DNA of 64,000 bases from Ideonella oryzae (GTDB lineage: Bacteria > Pseudomonadota > Gammaproteobacteria > Burkholderiales > Burkholderiaceae_C), in assembly GCF_024055665.1 (NCBI RefSeq), contig NZ_JAMXMC010000003.1:284814-348813 (forward strand), read 5' to 3'. Below, in pieces: positions 14,963 to 23,721 of the stretch (position 1 is the stretch's first letter; each line of letters begins with the position of its first letter). A program made the position numbers and the translations under genes. Below the pieces are notes generated by a model. That model was not told the DNA's origin. It saw nothing but the letters and a program-made list of their open reading frames with translations, and ran no database searches.

Positions 14963-17136
14963 GCCGCCCCCTGCACGGCCGCAGCCGACCGGTCCACCCA
15001 GGGCAGCTCGGGCGGCGTGCTCGGCTTGTCCTCCAGCGCCGGCCCGGCCACTGGCACCCAGACGCGAAAGACGCTGCCCTGCCCCGGCACCGAATGCACG
15101 CGGATGACACCCCCGTGCTTCTGCACGATGGAGAAGGACAGCGACAGGCCCAGCCCGGTGCCGCTGCCCACCGGCTTGGTGGTGAAGAAGGGCTCGAAGA
15201 TGCGACGCTGCACCTCGGCGCTCATGCCGCAGCCCGTGTCGGCGACCTCGATCCAGACCCAGCCATCCTGGTGGCCGCTGGCCAGCGTGATGACGCCATG
15301 GCCATGGATGGCGTGGGAGGCATTGACGATGAGATTCATGAAGACCTGGTTGAGCTGGGCGGCCAGGCAGCGCACCAGCGGCAGAGGGCTCAGCTGCTTG
15401 CGCACCTCGGCCTTGTATTTCACTTCGTGGCGCACGACGTTGAGGGTGGACTCCAGCCCGGCGTTGAGGTCGGCCTCCTGCCACTCCGATTGATCCAGGC
15501 GCGAGAAGTCCTTGAGGTCCTGCACGATCTTCTTGACCCGGGCCAGTCCGTCCTCGCTCTCGCTCATCAGGGCCGGCAGGTCCTCGCGCAGGTAGTCGAT
15601 CTCGGCCTCCGTGCGGGCCCGGGCCACGGCGGCCCGGCTGTCTGGACCGGGCTGGGCGTCCGCCGCCTCGTAGGCCAGGATCAGCGCCAGCAGCTGCTCG
15701 ACATAGCCCTTGAGCGTGTGCAGGTTGGAACTGACGAAGCCGATGGGGTTGTTGATCTCGTGCGCCACGCCCGCGGCCAACTGGCCGATGGAGGCCATCT
15801 TCTCGGACTGCAGCAGCTGGTTCTGCGCATCCTCGAGCTTGCGCAGGGTCTGCTTGAGCTGGTCGTAATTCGACCGGAGCTCGTCCTGCGCCAGCCGGAC
15901 CTCGGTGTGGTCCTCCAGCAGCCACCAGGCCCCGCTCTCAATGTGTTCGACATCGGCCGGGTAGGCGATGAGCTGCACCCAGAGTTGGCGGCCATCGCGG
16001 TGCCGCAGCCACATCTCGTGCCGCCAGGCCTGGCCAGTCCGCAGCACCGGTGTGGAGCACTCGCGCACCCACGCGAAGTCCTCTGGAGCGCAGAAGAGTT
16101 CGCCGGTGTCCTGCGGCGGGCGCCCATCGGTCCAGCCGAGGATCTCCGCCATCTTGCGGTTGTGGTGCTCGATGCGCGCGCCGCGGGTGCGCGCCACCCC
16201 CACCGGGGCGTTCTGCATGAAGGCTTCGAGCTGATGCAAGGTGCCGCGCAGCTCGGCCGAGCGCTCCTGCACGAGCTGTTCGAGCTCGTTGCGATGCCGC
16301 CGCAACTCCTCTTCGGCCTGACGCCGCTGGGTCACGTCCTGCAGGGTCTCGATGGCGCCGACGATGCGGCCATTGGCATCCCGCAGCGGCACCGCGGTGA
16401 AGTACAACCAGCGGCCTTCGCTGCCCAGCCGCGGATAGAAGTCCTCGACCTCCCAGGCGCCCTCCCCCGCATCGGCGGCCGGCTGCCCCAGGCCCCGATA
16501 GGCCGCGCGAAGGGTCTCTTCGGAGGCGCCATCGACGATCAGATCCGCCAGCACGGGCCGCTCCGCAGCGAAGAAGGCCCGCCAGGCGTCAGTGCTGCCC
16601 CGCATCTCGCCAGCGCTGCGCCCCGTGAGGCGTTCGCAAGCCCGGTTCCAGTGGATCACCCGGTGATCCACCCCGATGACGAAGGTGGCCACCGGCCCCC
16701 CTTCGACGATCTGATGCAGCATCTGGCTGAGCTGCTGCAGGCTGTCCTGCACGAACTGCATGTCGCTGAGGTCCTGGCAGGTCACGACCACGGTGTCCCG
16801 CCCGTCGATGGCACAGCGGCGCGACATCCACTCCACCCGCCGCTGCACACCGTGGCGGGAGCACAGGGTGACGGTTTGTGCCGGAGGGTCGCCAGCGCCG
16901 GGGCTCAGGCAGGCGCGGGCATTGGTCTGCAGGCCGGCGCGGTCTTCTTCGGCCACCACGGCATCGAAGGCCAGCTCGCCCACCTCGTCGAGCCCGCAGG
17001 CCAGCAGACACAGCATGGCCGGGTTGGCGTGCAAGATCTGTTCGCCTCGGTGCAGCAGCACGGGAACGGCGATGGCGTCATAGACGGCCAGATCGGCCGC
17101 TGGCCGCTGCACAGGGGAAGCGCCGCCATCAGGCAT
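14959..17136 (-). CDS. Soluble multi-PAS sensor histidine kinase
   Basis: A 725-residue kinase without membrane segments. PAS domains lie at about 15-125, 140-272 and 305-415, joined by a coiled coil (275-305). The dimerisation domain carries the phosphoacceptor His459 in GVAHEINNPIGF, the form seen in kinases that lack the ELRTP variant. The ATPase domain has VFMNLIVNASHAI (N box), DTGCGMS (G1) and GSGTGLGLSLS (G2). Its stop overlaps the start of the EAL-REC gene and its start overlaps the HD-GYP gene, so it very probably phosphorylates the receivers of one or both. Signal unknown; PAS domains may bind haem, flavin or a small ligand. Confidence 0.9.
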   Translation of the reverse strand: MPDGGASPVQRPAADLAVYDAIAVPVLLHRGEQILHANPAMLCLLACGLDEVGELAFDAVVAEEDRAGLQTNARACLSPGAGDPPAQTVTLCSRHGVQRRVEWMSRRCAIDGRDTVVVTCQDLSDMQFVQDSLQQLSQMLHQIVEGGPVATFVIGVDHRVIHWNRACERLTGRSAGEMRGSTDAWRAFFAAERPVLADLIVDGASEETLRAAYRGLGQPAADAGEGAWEVEDFYPRLGSEGRWLYFTAVPLRDANGRIVGAIETLQDVTQRRQAEEELRRHRNELEQLVQERSAELRGTLHQLEAFMQNAPVGVARTRGARIEHHNRKMAEILGWTDGRPPQDTGELFCAPEDFAWVRECSTPVLRTGQAWRHEMWLRHRDGRQLWVQLIAYPADVEHIESGAWWLLEDHTEVRLAQDELRSNYDQLKQTLRKLEDAQNQLLQSEKMASIGQLAAGVAHEINNPIGFVSSNLHTLKGYVEQLLALILAYEAADAQPGPDSRAAVARARTEAEIDYLREDLPALMSESEDGLARVKKIVQDLKDFSRLDQSEWQEADLNAGLESTLNVVRHEVKYKAEVRKQLSPLPLVRCLAAQLNQVFMNLIVNASHAIHGHGVITLASGHQDGWVWIEVADTGCGMSAEVQRRIFEPFFTTKPVGSGTGLGLSLSFSIVQKHGGVIRVHSVPGQGSVFRVWVPVAGPALEDKPSTPPELPWVDRSAAAVQGAA

Positions 17137-18580
17137 GGTGATGCTCGCCGGAAAGTGCCGTCTGTGGCAGCGGCGGGGGGGTCAGGCGGGGCGCCTCCAT
17201 TTGCGGGCGCCGCACATGCAACGTCAGCCTCAGCCCTTCTCCGGCCACGAACTCGCGGATCTGGCGGATCACCCGTTCCTCGAACACATAGCCGGCGGCC
17301 AGCAGCAGCGCCCCCTTGGAGGACAGCAGGTCCCGCGCCAGCACCATGCCGGGCCGCAGCTGGGTGGCCTCGATGCAAAGATCGTCCTGGGCCTCGGGAT
17401 CCGGCTCGGCCAGCACCGCTTCCAATGCCGCCACCATGCGACCGTCGTAATGGGTGCCCACGCCGCCGCGGATCGCCTGCAGGGCCTGGTGGCGGGAATG
17501 GGGCTGCTCCGACATGGCCCCGTGGGTCAGGTCGTCGTAGTCGCTGGCCACCGCGACGATGCGGGCGCCCAGGGCAATGGCCTCGCCCTCCAGACCGTCC
17601 GGAAAGCCCTTGCCATCCACCCGCTCGTGGTGCTGCCGCACGATGCGCCCCACGCCATGCAGCCGGGCCAGCGGCATCAGCGCGGCCTCGCCATCCTTGG
17701 GGTGGTGGCGGTAGCGGGCCAGGTCTTCCGGCACCAGCACCGACAACGGCCGGCCCAGCATGCGGTCCGGGAAGCCGATGGTGCCGATGTCATGCAGCAG
17801 CGCGCCCAGGTAGACCTCCTGCTGCGCGCGCTCGTCGAGCTGGAGGTGCGGCGCCATGCGCTTGACCAGGGCCGCCACCCGGCGCGCATGGCCGGCCACG
17901 GCGCCTTCGCGCATCTCCAACAGGCCGGAGAACACGGTGACGGCCACCATGAAGTTCTCGTTGAGCTCCTCGTAGGCCTTCTCGAGCATGTCGTTGATCT
18001 GCTCGATCTCGGCCGTGCGGGCCTTGACCCGCTGCTCCAGCCCCTGGTTGAGCTCGGCCAGCGCCTGGTTCTGGGCCTGCACCTGGGCCAGCAGCTGCTG
18101 GTTCTCCAGCTCCAGCTGGCGCCGGCGCAGCGCCTCCTGCACGGTCAGCAGCAGGTCGGGGTCGTTCCAGGGCTTGGCGATGTAGCGGTGGATCTCACCC
18201 TGGTTGATGGCCGCAATGGTGGAGCCGATGTCCGCGTAGCCGGTGAGCAGCAGGCGCACGGCCTGCGGATGGCGCTGGCGCACCTGGGCCAGGAACTGGG
18301 CGCCGTCCATCTCGGGCATGCGCATGTCCGACAGCACCAGATCGACCGGCTGCTGGGCCAGGATCTGCAACCCTTCGGCACCGCTGGACGCCAGCAGCAC
18401 CGTGTAGCCCTGGCCGCGGAACAGGCGGCGCAGGGCGTTGAGCACGCCCGATTCGTCGTCCACGAGCAGCAAGGTCGCCCCTTCAAAAGGGGCGCGGGAC
18501 GCCAGGGCGGGGGCGGTCGTGTCGCTCGTCATCTTGGGAAGCCAATCGAAGCTCGGGTCGGGATGACGCGCAAACGTCAT
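17129..18580 (-). CDS. RpfG-like response regulator with HD-GYP-type domain
   Basis: A 483-residue protein: receiver (about 34-150, acceptor Asp85 in VLSDMRMPEMDG, Lys in IAKPWND), a coiled-coil linker (150-210) and an HD-GYP-type domain (about 215-370) followed by a C-terminal extension. Metal ligands are visible in LLHDIGTIGF (HD at 263-264) and HHERVDGKGFP (317-327); the motif reads GFP rather than GYP. Such proteins hydrolyse c-di-GMP to GMP or pGpG. I use the ATG at 18580 because AGGAAAGG precedes it; the ATG at 18532 is an alternative that still keeps the whole receiver. The gene heads the coupled signalling operon and overlaps the kinase gene by 8 bases. Confidence 0.9.
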   Translation of the reverse strand: MTFARHPDPSFDWLPKMTSDTTAPALASRAPFEGATLLLVDDESGVLNALRRLFRGQGYTVLLASSGAEGLQILAQQPVDLVLSDMRMPEMDGAQFLAQVRQRHPQAVRLLLTGYADIGSTIAAINQGEIHRYIAKPWNDPDLLLTVQEALRRRQLELENQQLLAQVQAQNQALAELNQGLEQRVKARTAEIEQINDMLEKAYEELNENFMVAVTVFSGLLEMREGAVAGHARRVAALVKRMAPHLQLDERAQQEVYLGALLHDIGTIGFPDRMLGRPLSVLVPEDLARYRHHPKDGEAALMPLARLHGVGRIVRQHHERVDGKGFPDGLEGEAIALGARIVAVASDYDDLTHGAMSEQPHSRHQALQAIRGGVGTHYDGRMVAALEAVLAEPDPEAQDDLCIEATQLRPGMVLARDLLSSKGALLLAAGYVFEERVIRQIREFVAGEGLRLTLHVRRPQMEAPRLTPPPLPQTALSGEHHHA

Positions 18581-18607
18581 CCTTTCCTGACATTTCGTCC
18601 CAGACTT

Positions 18608-18624
18608 CCCCGAGTGAATCGGGG
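18608..18624 (-). terminator. Possible terminator hairpin after aroQ
   Basis: CCCCGA and TCGGGG form a perfect 6-base stem around a GTGAA loop, 11 bases beyond the aroQ stop. There is no T tract, so it may be a weak terminator or part of the leader of the signalling operon that follows. Confidence 0.35.
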
Positions 18625-18634
18625 TAAACCCGCT

Positions 18635-19090
18635 TCAGTGTGACGCAGCAGACAGCGCGGCCAGGCGCCGCGCCAGAAAGCGCAGGGCCGCGCTGTAGCC
18701 CTCGGTGCCCAGGCCGGCGATCACGCCCTCGGCGATGCCGGAAATGAACGAGTGGTGGCGGAATTCCTCACGCCGGTGCACGTTGCTGATATGCACCTCC
18801 ACCACTGGCAGGGCCACGCCGGCAAAGGCGTCGCGCAGGGCCACGCTGGTGTGGGTCAGGCCGCCCGGGTTGACGATGAAAGCGCGCGTGCCATCCAGCC
18901 GGGCGGCATGGATGCGGTCGATCAGCGCGCCCTCGTGGTTGCTCTGGAAGCACTGCAGCGGCAGACCCAGGGCCTGCGCCTCCTGCACCAGTCGGGACTC
19001 CACATCGGCCAGGGTCTCGGCCCCGTAGATCTCAGGCTCACGGGTGCCGAGCAGGTTCAGGTTGGGGCCGTTGAGCACGAGGATGGACAT
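18635..19090 (-). CDS. aroQ: 3-dehydroquinate dehydratase, type II
   Basis: A 151-residue enzyme of the shikimate pathway that dehydrates 3-dehydroquinate to 3-dehydroshikimate in the cytoplasm. The N-terminus [20 protein letters not shown] is the type II signature, with catalytic Tyr22 just after it in [33 protein letters not shown] and [14 protein letters not shown] contain the remaining active-site Asn, Glu, His and Arg residues. Length is standard. It is monocistronic, sits upstream of the signalling operon on the same strand and is divergent from the glutamine-synthetase-like gene. Confidence 0.95.
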   Translation of the reverse strand: MSILVLNGPNLNLLGTREPEIYGAETLADVESRLVQEAQALGLPLQCFQSNHEGALIDRIHAARLDGTRAFIVNPGGLTHTSVALRDAFAGVALPVVEVHISNVHRREEFRHHSFISGIAEGVIAGLGTEGYSAALRFLARRLAALSAASH

Positions 19091-19220
19091 GGCAGCAAGG
19101 CAGGGTGATGCGGAGTGCCCGATTGTCACCTGCCGGCCCAGGATGGGGGAACCCCGGCTGGAGCCCACACTTCAGATCACATGGATCATGAATTTCGCCT
19201 TGGATGCCATTTCAACAGCA

Positions 19221-19236
19221 GTTTGTGATCACAAAC
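19221..19236. promoter_or_regulatory. Perfect 16-base palindrome, probable GntR operator
   Basis: GTTTGTGATCACAAAC is a perfect inverted repeat. It lies just upstream of a possible -10 element (TGCTAGGAT, TAGGAT at 19249-19254) of the glutamine-synthetase-like gene, where a repressor would block transcription. The gene cluster encodes a GntR/FCD regulator (22059-22754), the obvious candidate to bind here. The binding partner is inference. Confidence 0.6.
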
Positions 19237-19282
19237 AGTGGATCCTGCTAGGATGCGATCCATCGCGACTCCCGCCCTGCCC

Positions 19283-20617
19283 ATGGCCTCCCTGCTCGAC
19301 AGCTTCCTCGCCCAGCACCGCATCCACGAGGTGGAGTGCGTGATCCCCGACATGACCGGCATCGCCCGCGGCAAGATCCTGCCGCGCGACCTGTTCCAGG
19401 CCGCCGGTGAGATGCGCCTGCCCAAGAGCGTGCTGCTGAACACGGTCAACGGCCAACAGCCGGACAACGGCCCCTTCGTCGGCGACACCGACCCGGACAT
19501 GGTCTGCGTGCCCGACGCCGCCACCGTGCGCCTGGTGCCCTGGGCCGCCGAGCCGGTGGCAGTGGTCATCCACGACTGCCAGGAGTGGGACGGCTCGCCG
19601 GTGGCGCTGTCGCCGCGCGGCGTGCTGCGCCGGGTGTTGAAGCTGTATGCCGACCGCGGCTGGAAGCCCATCGTCGCGCCGGAGATGGAGTTCTACCTGG
19701 TGGCCCGCCAGCAGAACCCGCACGAGCCGCTGCAGCCGCCGCTGGGCCGCACCGGCAAGCCCGAGGCCGGGCGCCAGAGCTACTCCATCGACGCGGTCAA
19801 CGACTTCGACCCCTTCTTCATGGAGCTTTCCAACTTCTGCGAGCTGCACCAGCTGGGCGTCGAAACCTTGATCCACGAGGCCGGCCCGGGCCAGATGGAG
19901 ATCAACTTCAGCCACGGCGAGCCGCTGGAGCTGGCCGACCGGGTCTTCCTGTTCAAGCGCACCGTGCGCGAGACGGCGCTGCGCCACGGCATCTTCGCCA
20001 CCTTCATGGCCAAGCCGATGGAGGCCGAGCCCGGCAGTGCGATGCACATCCACCAGAGCATCCACGACGAGCAGGAACACAACATCTTCAGCCTGCCCGA
20101 CGGCAGCGCCAGCCCGCTGTTCGCCCACTACATCGCCGGGCTGCAGACCTACATCCCGCAGCTGATGCCCATGTTCGCGCCCTACGTGAACTCGTACCGG
20201 CGGCTGGCGCCCTTCATGTCGGCGCCGATCAACGTGCGCTGGGGCTACGACAACCGCACCTGCGGCATCCGGGTGCCCAAGTCCGGCCCGGCCGCGCGCC
20301 GGGTGGAGAACCGCGTGCCCGGCGTGGACGTGAACCCCTACCTGGCCATGGCCGCCACCCTGGCCTGCGGCTACCTGGGCATGGTCGAGCAGCTCAGCCC
20401 TTCGGAGCCCACCACCGACAGCGCCTGGAACGTGGCCCACGAACTGCCCCGTCACCTGGAGGACGCGATCGAGCGCATGCGCGCCTGCACCCCCATGCGC
20501 GAGGTGCTGGGCGACAGCTTCGTCGACGCCTTCTGCGCCGTGAAGGAGCTGGAGTACGCCACCTACAACCGGGTGATCAGCTCCTGGGAGCGCGAGCACC
20601 TGCTGCTGCTGGTCTGA
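19283..20617 (+). CDS. Glutamine-synthetase-family ligase (gamma-glutamylamine synthetase-like)
   Basis: A 444-residue protein of the GlnA/PuuA family. I choose ATG 19283, giving MASLLDSFLAQHRIHEVEC, which matches relatives and sits downstream of the -10 element; earlier in-frame starts at 19238 (GTG) and 19253 fall inside the promoter. ATP- and metal-site motifs are visible: PEMEFYL, GQMEINF, MHIHQS, and NPYLAMAATLA. Compared with true GlnA it lacks the adenylylation-loop Tyr region and is shorter, as in PuuA, which joins glutamate to putrescine or other amines. With an aminotransferase, GntR regulator and glutaminase directly downstream, a role in amine catabolism is likely. The amine is unknown. 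Confidence 0.85.
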   Translation: MASLLDSFLAQHRIHEVECVIPDMTGIARGKILPRDLFQAAGEMRLPKSVLLNTVNGQQPDNGPFVGDTDPDMVCVPDAATVRLVPWAAEPVAVVIHDCQEWDGSPVALSPRGVLRRVLKLYADRGWKPIVAPEMEFYLVARQQNPHEPLQPPLGRTGKPEAGRQSYSIDAVNDFDPFFMELSNFCELHQLGVETLIHEAGPGQMEINFSHGEPLELADRVFLFKRTVRETALRHGIFATFMAKPMEAEPGSAMHIHQSIHDEQEHNIFSLPDGSASPLFAHYIAGLQTYIPQLMPMFAPYVNSYRRLAPFMSAPINVRWGYDNRTCGIRVPKSGPAARRVENRVPGVDVNPYLAMAATLACGYLGMVEQLSPSEPTTDSAWNVAHELPRHLEDAIERMRACTPMREVLGDSFVDAFCAVKELEYATYNRVISSWEREHLLLLV

Positions 20618-20645
20618 GGCCCGAGACACCCTGACACCCATCGAC

Positions 20646-22022
20646 ATGAACACTGCCCCGACCCTGCGCGCCGGCCTGGACCCGGCCCGCCTGTCCGCCC
20701 TGCAGCAGCGCGAGCGCGCCGCCTATGCCGCCGCCCGCCCCCGCAGCCAGGCCCTGGCCCAACGCGCCGCCCGACACCTGATGTTCGGCGTGCCGCTGCA
20801 CTGGATGAACGACTGGTCCACCCCCTTCCCGCTGCATGTGGCCAGCGCCCAGGGCGCGCGGCTGCAGGACGTGGACGGCCACGCCTACACCGACTTCTGC
20901 CTGGGCGACACCGGCGCCATGTTCGGCCACAGCCCGGCGCCGGTGGCCGCCGCCCTGGCGCGTCAGGCGGCCCAGGGCATCACCGCCATGCTGCCCGGCG
21001 AGGATGCGGTCTGGGTGGGCGAGGAACTGGCCCGGCGCTTCGGCCTGCCGGTCTGGCAGTTCGCGCTCAGCGCCTCGGACGCCAACCGCTTCGCCATCCG
21101 CTGGGCCCGTGCCCTCACGGGCCGCGACCAGGTGCTGATCTTCAACGGCTGCTACCACGGCACCGTGGACGATGTGTTCGTCGACCTGGTGGACGGCCAG
21201 CCCCGCACCCGCGACAGCCTGCTGGGCCAGGTGGTGGACATCACCCGCACCACCCGCAGCGTCGAGTTCAACGACCTGGCCGCGCTGGAGGCCGCGCTGG
21301 CCGACGGCCAGGTGGCCTGCCTGCTGGCCGAGCCGGCCATGACCAACATCGGCATGGTGCTGCCCGAGCCCGGTTTCTGGGAGGCCGCCCAGGCCCTGTG
21401 CCGGCGCCACGGCACCCTGCTGCTGATCGACGAGACCCACACCATCAGCACCGGCCCCGGCGGCTACACCCGGGCCCACGGCCTGCAGCCGGACCTGCTG
21501 GTGCTGGGCAAACCGGTGGCCGGCGGCGTGCCCTGCGCGGTTTACGGCTTCTCGGCCGAGGCGGCCCGCCGCGCCGAACAGGCCAAGCGCGAGGCCCCGC
21601 CGGGCCACAGCGGCATCGGCACCACGCTGACGGCCAATCTGCTGGCCCTGGCCGCGATGCGCGCCAACCTGGCCGAGGTGATGACCGAGGTCGCCTATGC
21701 GCGGATGTTCACGCTGGCCGAACGCCTGGCCGACGGCCTGCGCGCGGTCATCGCCCGCCATGGCCTGCCCTGGTGCGTGACCCAGATCGGCGCCCGCACC
21801 GAGTTCCAGTTCACGCCCACCCCGCCGCGCAACGGCAGCCAGGCCGATGCCATCCTCGACCCCGCCCTGGAGCAGATCGTGCACCTGTACCTGCTCAACC
21901 GCGGGCTGCTGATCACGCCCTTCCACAACATGATGCTGGTCTGCCCCGACACCACGGCGGCCGATGTGGACCGCCTGGTGGCCACCTTCGACGCCTTCGT
22001 CGGCGAGACCCGGCCGGGCTGA
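20646..22022 (+). CDS. Class III (PLP) aminotransferase, glutamate-1-semialdehyde-aminotransferase-like
   Basis: A 458-residue PLP enzyme. The cofactor Lys is about residue 291 in LVLGKPVAGGVP; the preceding LLIDETHT holds the Asp that binds the pyridine nitrogen, and FNGCYHGTVDD gives the substrate/cofactor contacts. The closest recognisable group is the HemL-like branch of class III transaminases, but a biosynthetic HemL role is unlikely in this catabolic setting. It starts 28 bases after the ligase gene. It probably transaminates an amine or amino acid made or used by that ligase; the substrate cannot be read from the sequence. Confidence 0.85.
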   Translation: MNTAPTLRAGLDPARLSALQQRERAAYAAARPRSQALAQRAARHLMFGVPLHWMNDWSTPFPLHVASAQGARLQDVDGHAYTDFCLGDTGAMFGHSPAPVAAALARQAAQGITAMLPGEDAVWVGEELARRFGLPVWQFALSASDANRFAIRWARALTGRDQVLIFNGCYHGTVDDVFVDLVDGQPRTRDSLLGQVVDITRTTRSVEFNDLAALEAALADGQVACLLAEPAMTNIGMVLPEPGFWEAAQALCRRHGTLLLIDETHTISTGPGGYTRAHGLQPDLLVLGKPVAGGVPCAVYGFSAEAARRAEQAKREAPPGHSGIGTTLTANLLALAAMRANLAEVMTEVAYARMFTLAERLADGLRAVIARHGLPWCVTQIGARTEFQFTPTPPRNGSQADAILDPALEQIVHLYLLNRGLLITPFHNMMLVCPDTTAADVDRLVATFDAFVGETRPG

Positions 22023-22058
22023 GCCCTACACTGCGCGTCCCCGCCCTGCCCCGCTGAC

Positions 22059-22754
22059 ATGCCCACCGCCGCCGACAACGACACCCCCGCCCCGCCGGCG
22101 GCCGCCACCCACCAGGACGCGATCTACGCCACGCTGCGGCAGTGGGTCACCGTGGGCCGCTTCCTGCCTGGCGAGCGGCTGAAGATCCGCACCGTGGCGG
22201 CCCAGCTGGGCGTGGGCCAGATGCCGGTGCGCGCCGCCCTGCAACGCCTGGCCGCCGAGGGCGCGGTGGTCAACGTACCCAACGCCGGGGTGGCGGTGCC
22301 CCGGCTCTCGGTGCCCGAGTTCGACGACCTGCTGCAGATGCGCATGCTGCTCGAAGGCGAGGCCGCCGAGCGCGGCGCGCTGCGGTTGGACGCCGAGGGA
22401 CAGGCCCGGCTGCAGGCGCTGAGCCAACGCATGGCGCAGGCCCTGGCCCGTGGCAATGGCGACGACTACCTGGCCGCCAACGAGGACTTCCATGTGCTGC
22501 TCTACAAGGCCACCGGCTCGCCCACGCTGTTCGGTCTGATCGACACGCTGTGGCTCAAGGCCGGCCCCATCTCCAACCGGCTCTTCGACACGCCCGAGGC
22601 CGGCGCCGTGCTCAATGACGCCCATGAAGACCTGGTGAAGGCCCTGGCGCGCGGCGACAGCGCGGGGGCGCGGCGCGCGGTGGAGAAGGACATCTTCGTG
22701 GCCGGGCAGTTTCTGCGCCGCACGCTGGGCGCGCCCGGCAAGGCGCGGCGCTAG
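22059..22754 (+). CDS. GntR-family transcriptional regulator with FCD domain
   Basis: A 231-residue regulator. The N-terminal winged helix-turn-helix (about 25-90) reads PGERLKIRTVAAQLGVGQMPVRAAL at its core (key residues Pro-Gly-Glu-x-Leu and V-R-A-A-L). The C-terminal domain (95-225) is all-helical FCD type, with the metal/ligand-binding pattern spread over EFDDLLQMRMLLEGEAAE, NEDFHVLLY and AHEDLVKAL. FCD regulators bind organic acids or amino acids. It lies third in the cluster, 36 bases after the aminotransferase, and probably controls it through the palindrome at 19221-19236. Confidence 0.9.
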   Translation: MPTAADNDTPAPPAAATHQDAIYATLRQWVTVGRFLPGERLKIRTVAAQLGVGQMPVRAALQRLAAEGAVVNVPNAGVAVPRLSVPEFDDLLQMRMLLEGEAAERGALRLDAEGQARLQALSQRMAQALARGNGDDYLAANEDFHVLLYKATGSPTLFGLIDTLWLKAGPISNRLFDTPEAGAVLNDAHEDLVKALARGDSAGARRAVEKDIFVAGQFLRRTLGAPGKARR

Positions 22755-22767
22755 ACTGGGGCGCACC

Positions 22768-23703
22768 ATGAGCCAGAGCGCCCCCGACCACGACTACCCG
22801 ACCGTCCTCGCCCAGATTCGCACCGAGATCCAGCCCCTGCTGGGCCAGGGCCGGGTGGCCAGCTACATCCCCGAGCTGGCCAAGGTGCGGGGCGACCAGT
22901 TCGGCATGGCCGTGGTGACCCTGGATGGCGAGGTCTGCACCTGCGGCGACGCCCGGGTGCCCTTCTCGATCCAGTCGGTCTCCAAGCTGTTCGCGCTGAC
23001 CCTGGCCTACCAGTGCGTGGGCGACGCGCTGTGGCAGCGGGTCGGCCGGGAGCCTTCGGGCAACCCCTTCAACTCGCTGGTGCAGCTCGAATCCGAGCAG
23101 GGCAAGCCGCGCAACCCCTTCATCAACGCCGGCGCGCTGGTGGTGACCGATGTGCTGTGCACCCGCTTCGTCAACCCGGAAACGGCGCTGGTGGAGTTCG
23201 TGCGGCGGCTGTCGGGCCACGCCACGCTGCAGTACGACGACCGGGTGGCCCGCAGCGAGATGGCCACGGCCGAACGCAACCGCGCCATGGGTCACTTCAT
23301 GCGCAGCTTTGGCAACCTGCACAACCCGGTGGACGAGGTGATCGCCGCCTACTGCCGGCACTGCGCCATCCGCATGGACGCGGTGGACCTGGCGCGGGCG
23401 GTGGCCTTCCTGGCCCACGGCGGGGTGAACCCCTGGAACGGTGAGCGGGTGGTCAGCGCCAGCACCGCCAAGCGGCTCTCGGCCCTGATGCTGACCTGCG
23501 GCACCTACGACGCGGCCGGGGACTTCGCCTTCCGCGTGGGCATTCCGGCCAAGAGCGGCGTGGGCGGCGGCATCGTGGGCCACATCCCGGGCCAGCTGGG
23601 GGTGTGCGTCTGGTCGCCCGAGCTGGAGCCCTCGGGCAACTCGCTGGCCGGCAGCTACGCGCTGGAGCGCTTCACCACCCTGACGGGGCAGTCGCTGTTC
23701 TGA
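22768..23703 (+). CDS. glsA: Glutaminase (GlsA/YneH type)
   Basis: A 311-residue glutaminase, the standard length. It hydrolyses glutamine to glutamate and ammonia and belongs to the serine-dependent beta-lactamase-like fold: FSIQSVSKLFAL contains the SxxK pair (Ser70, Lys73). NPFNSLVQLE, NPFINAGALVVTD and SGVGGGIVGHIPG are further family blocks. The start is 14 bases after the GntR stop, so it is in the same operon. In context it could recycle glutamine or support glutamate supply to the gamma-glutamylation step. Confidence 0.95.
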   Translation: MSQSAPDHDYPTVLAQIRTEIQPLLGQGRVASYIPELAKVRGDQFGMAVVTLDGEVCTCGDARVPFSIQSVSKLFALTLAYQCVGDALWQRVGREPSGNPFNSLVQLESEQGKPRNPFINAGALVVTDVLCTRFVNPETALVEFVRRLSGHATLQYDDRVARSEMATAERNRAMGHFMRSFGNLHNPVDEVIAAYCRHCAIRMDAVDLARAVAFLAHGGVNPWNGERVVSASTAKRLSALMLTCGTYDAAGDFAFRVGIPAKSGVGGGIVGHIPGQLGVCVWSPELEPSGNSLAGSYALERFTTLTGQSLF

Positions 23704-23721
23704 GCCGACTGCCAGGTGGGT

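Noticed and set aside
11954-15493. 1179-codon plus-strand frame opposite the signalling operon
   Set aside because: The antisense frame is rich in His, Gln and Gly with no domain; the minus strand has complete EAL, REC and kinase motifs.
20646-22022. HemL (glutamate-1-semialdehyde aminomutase)
   Set aside because: The class III fold and PLP motifs match, but the gene lies in an amine/glutamine operon and lacks the context of haem synthesis.
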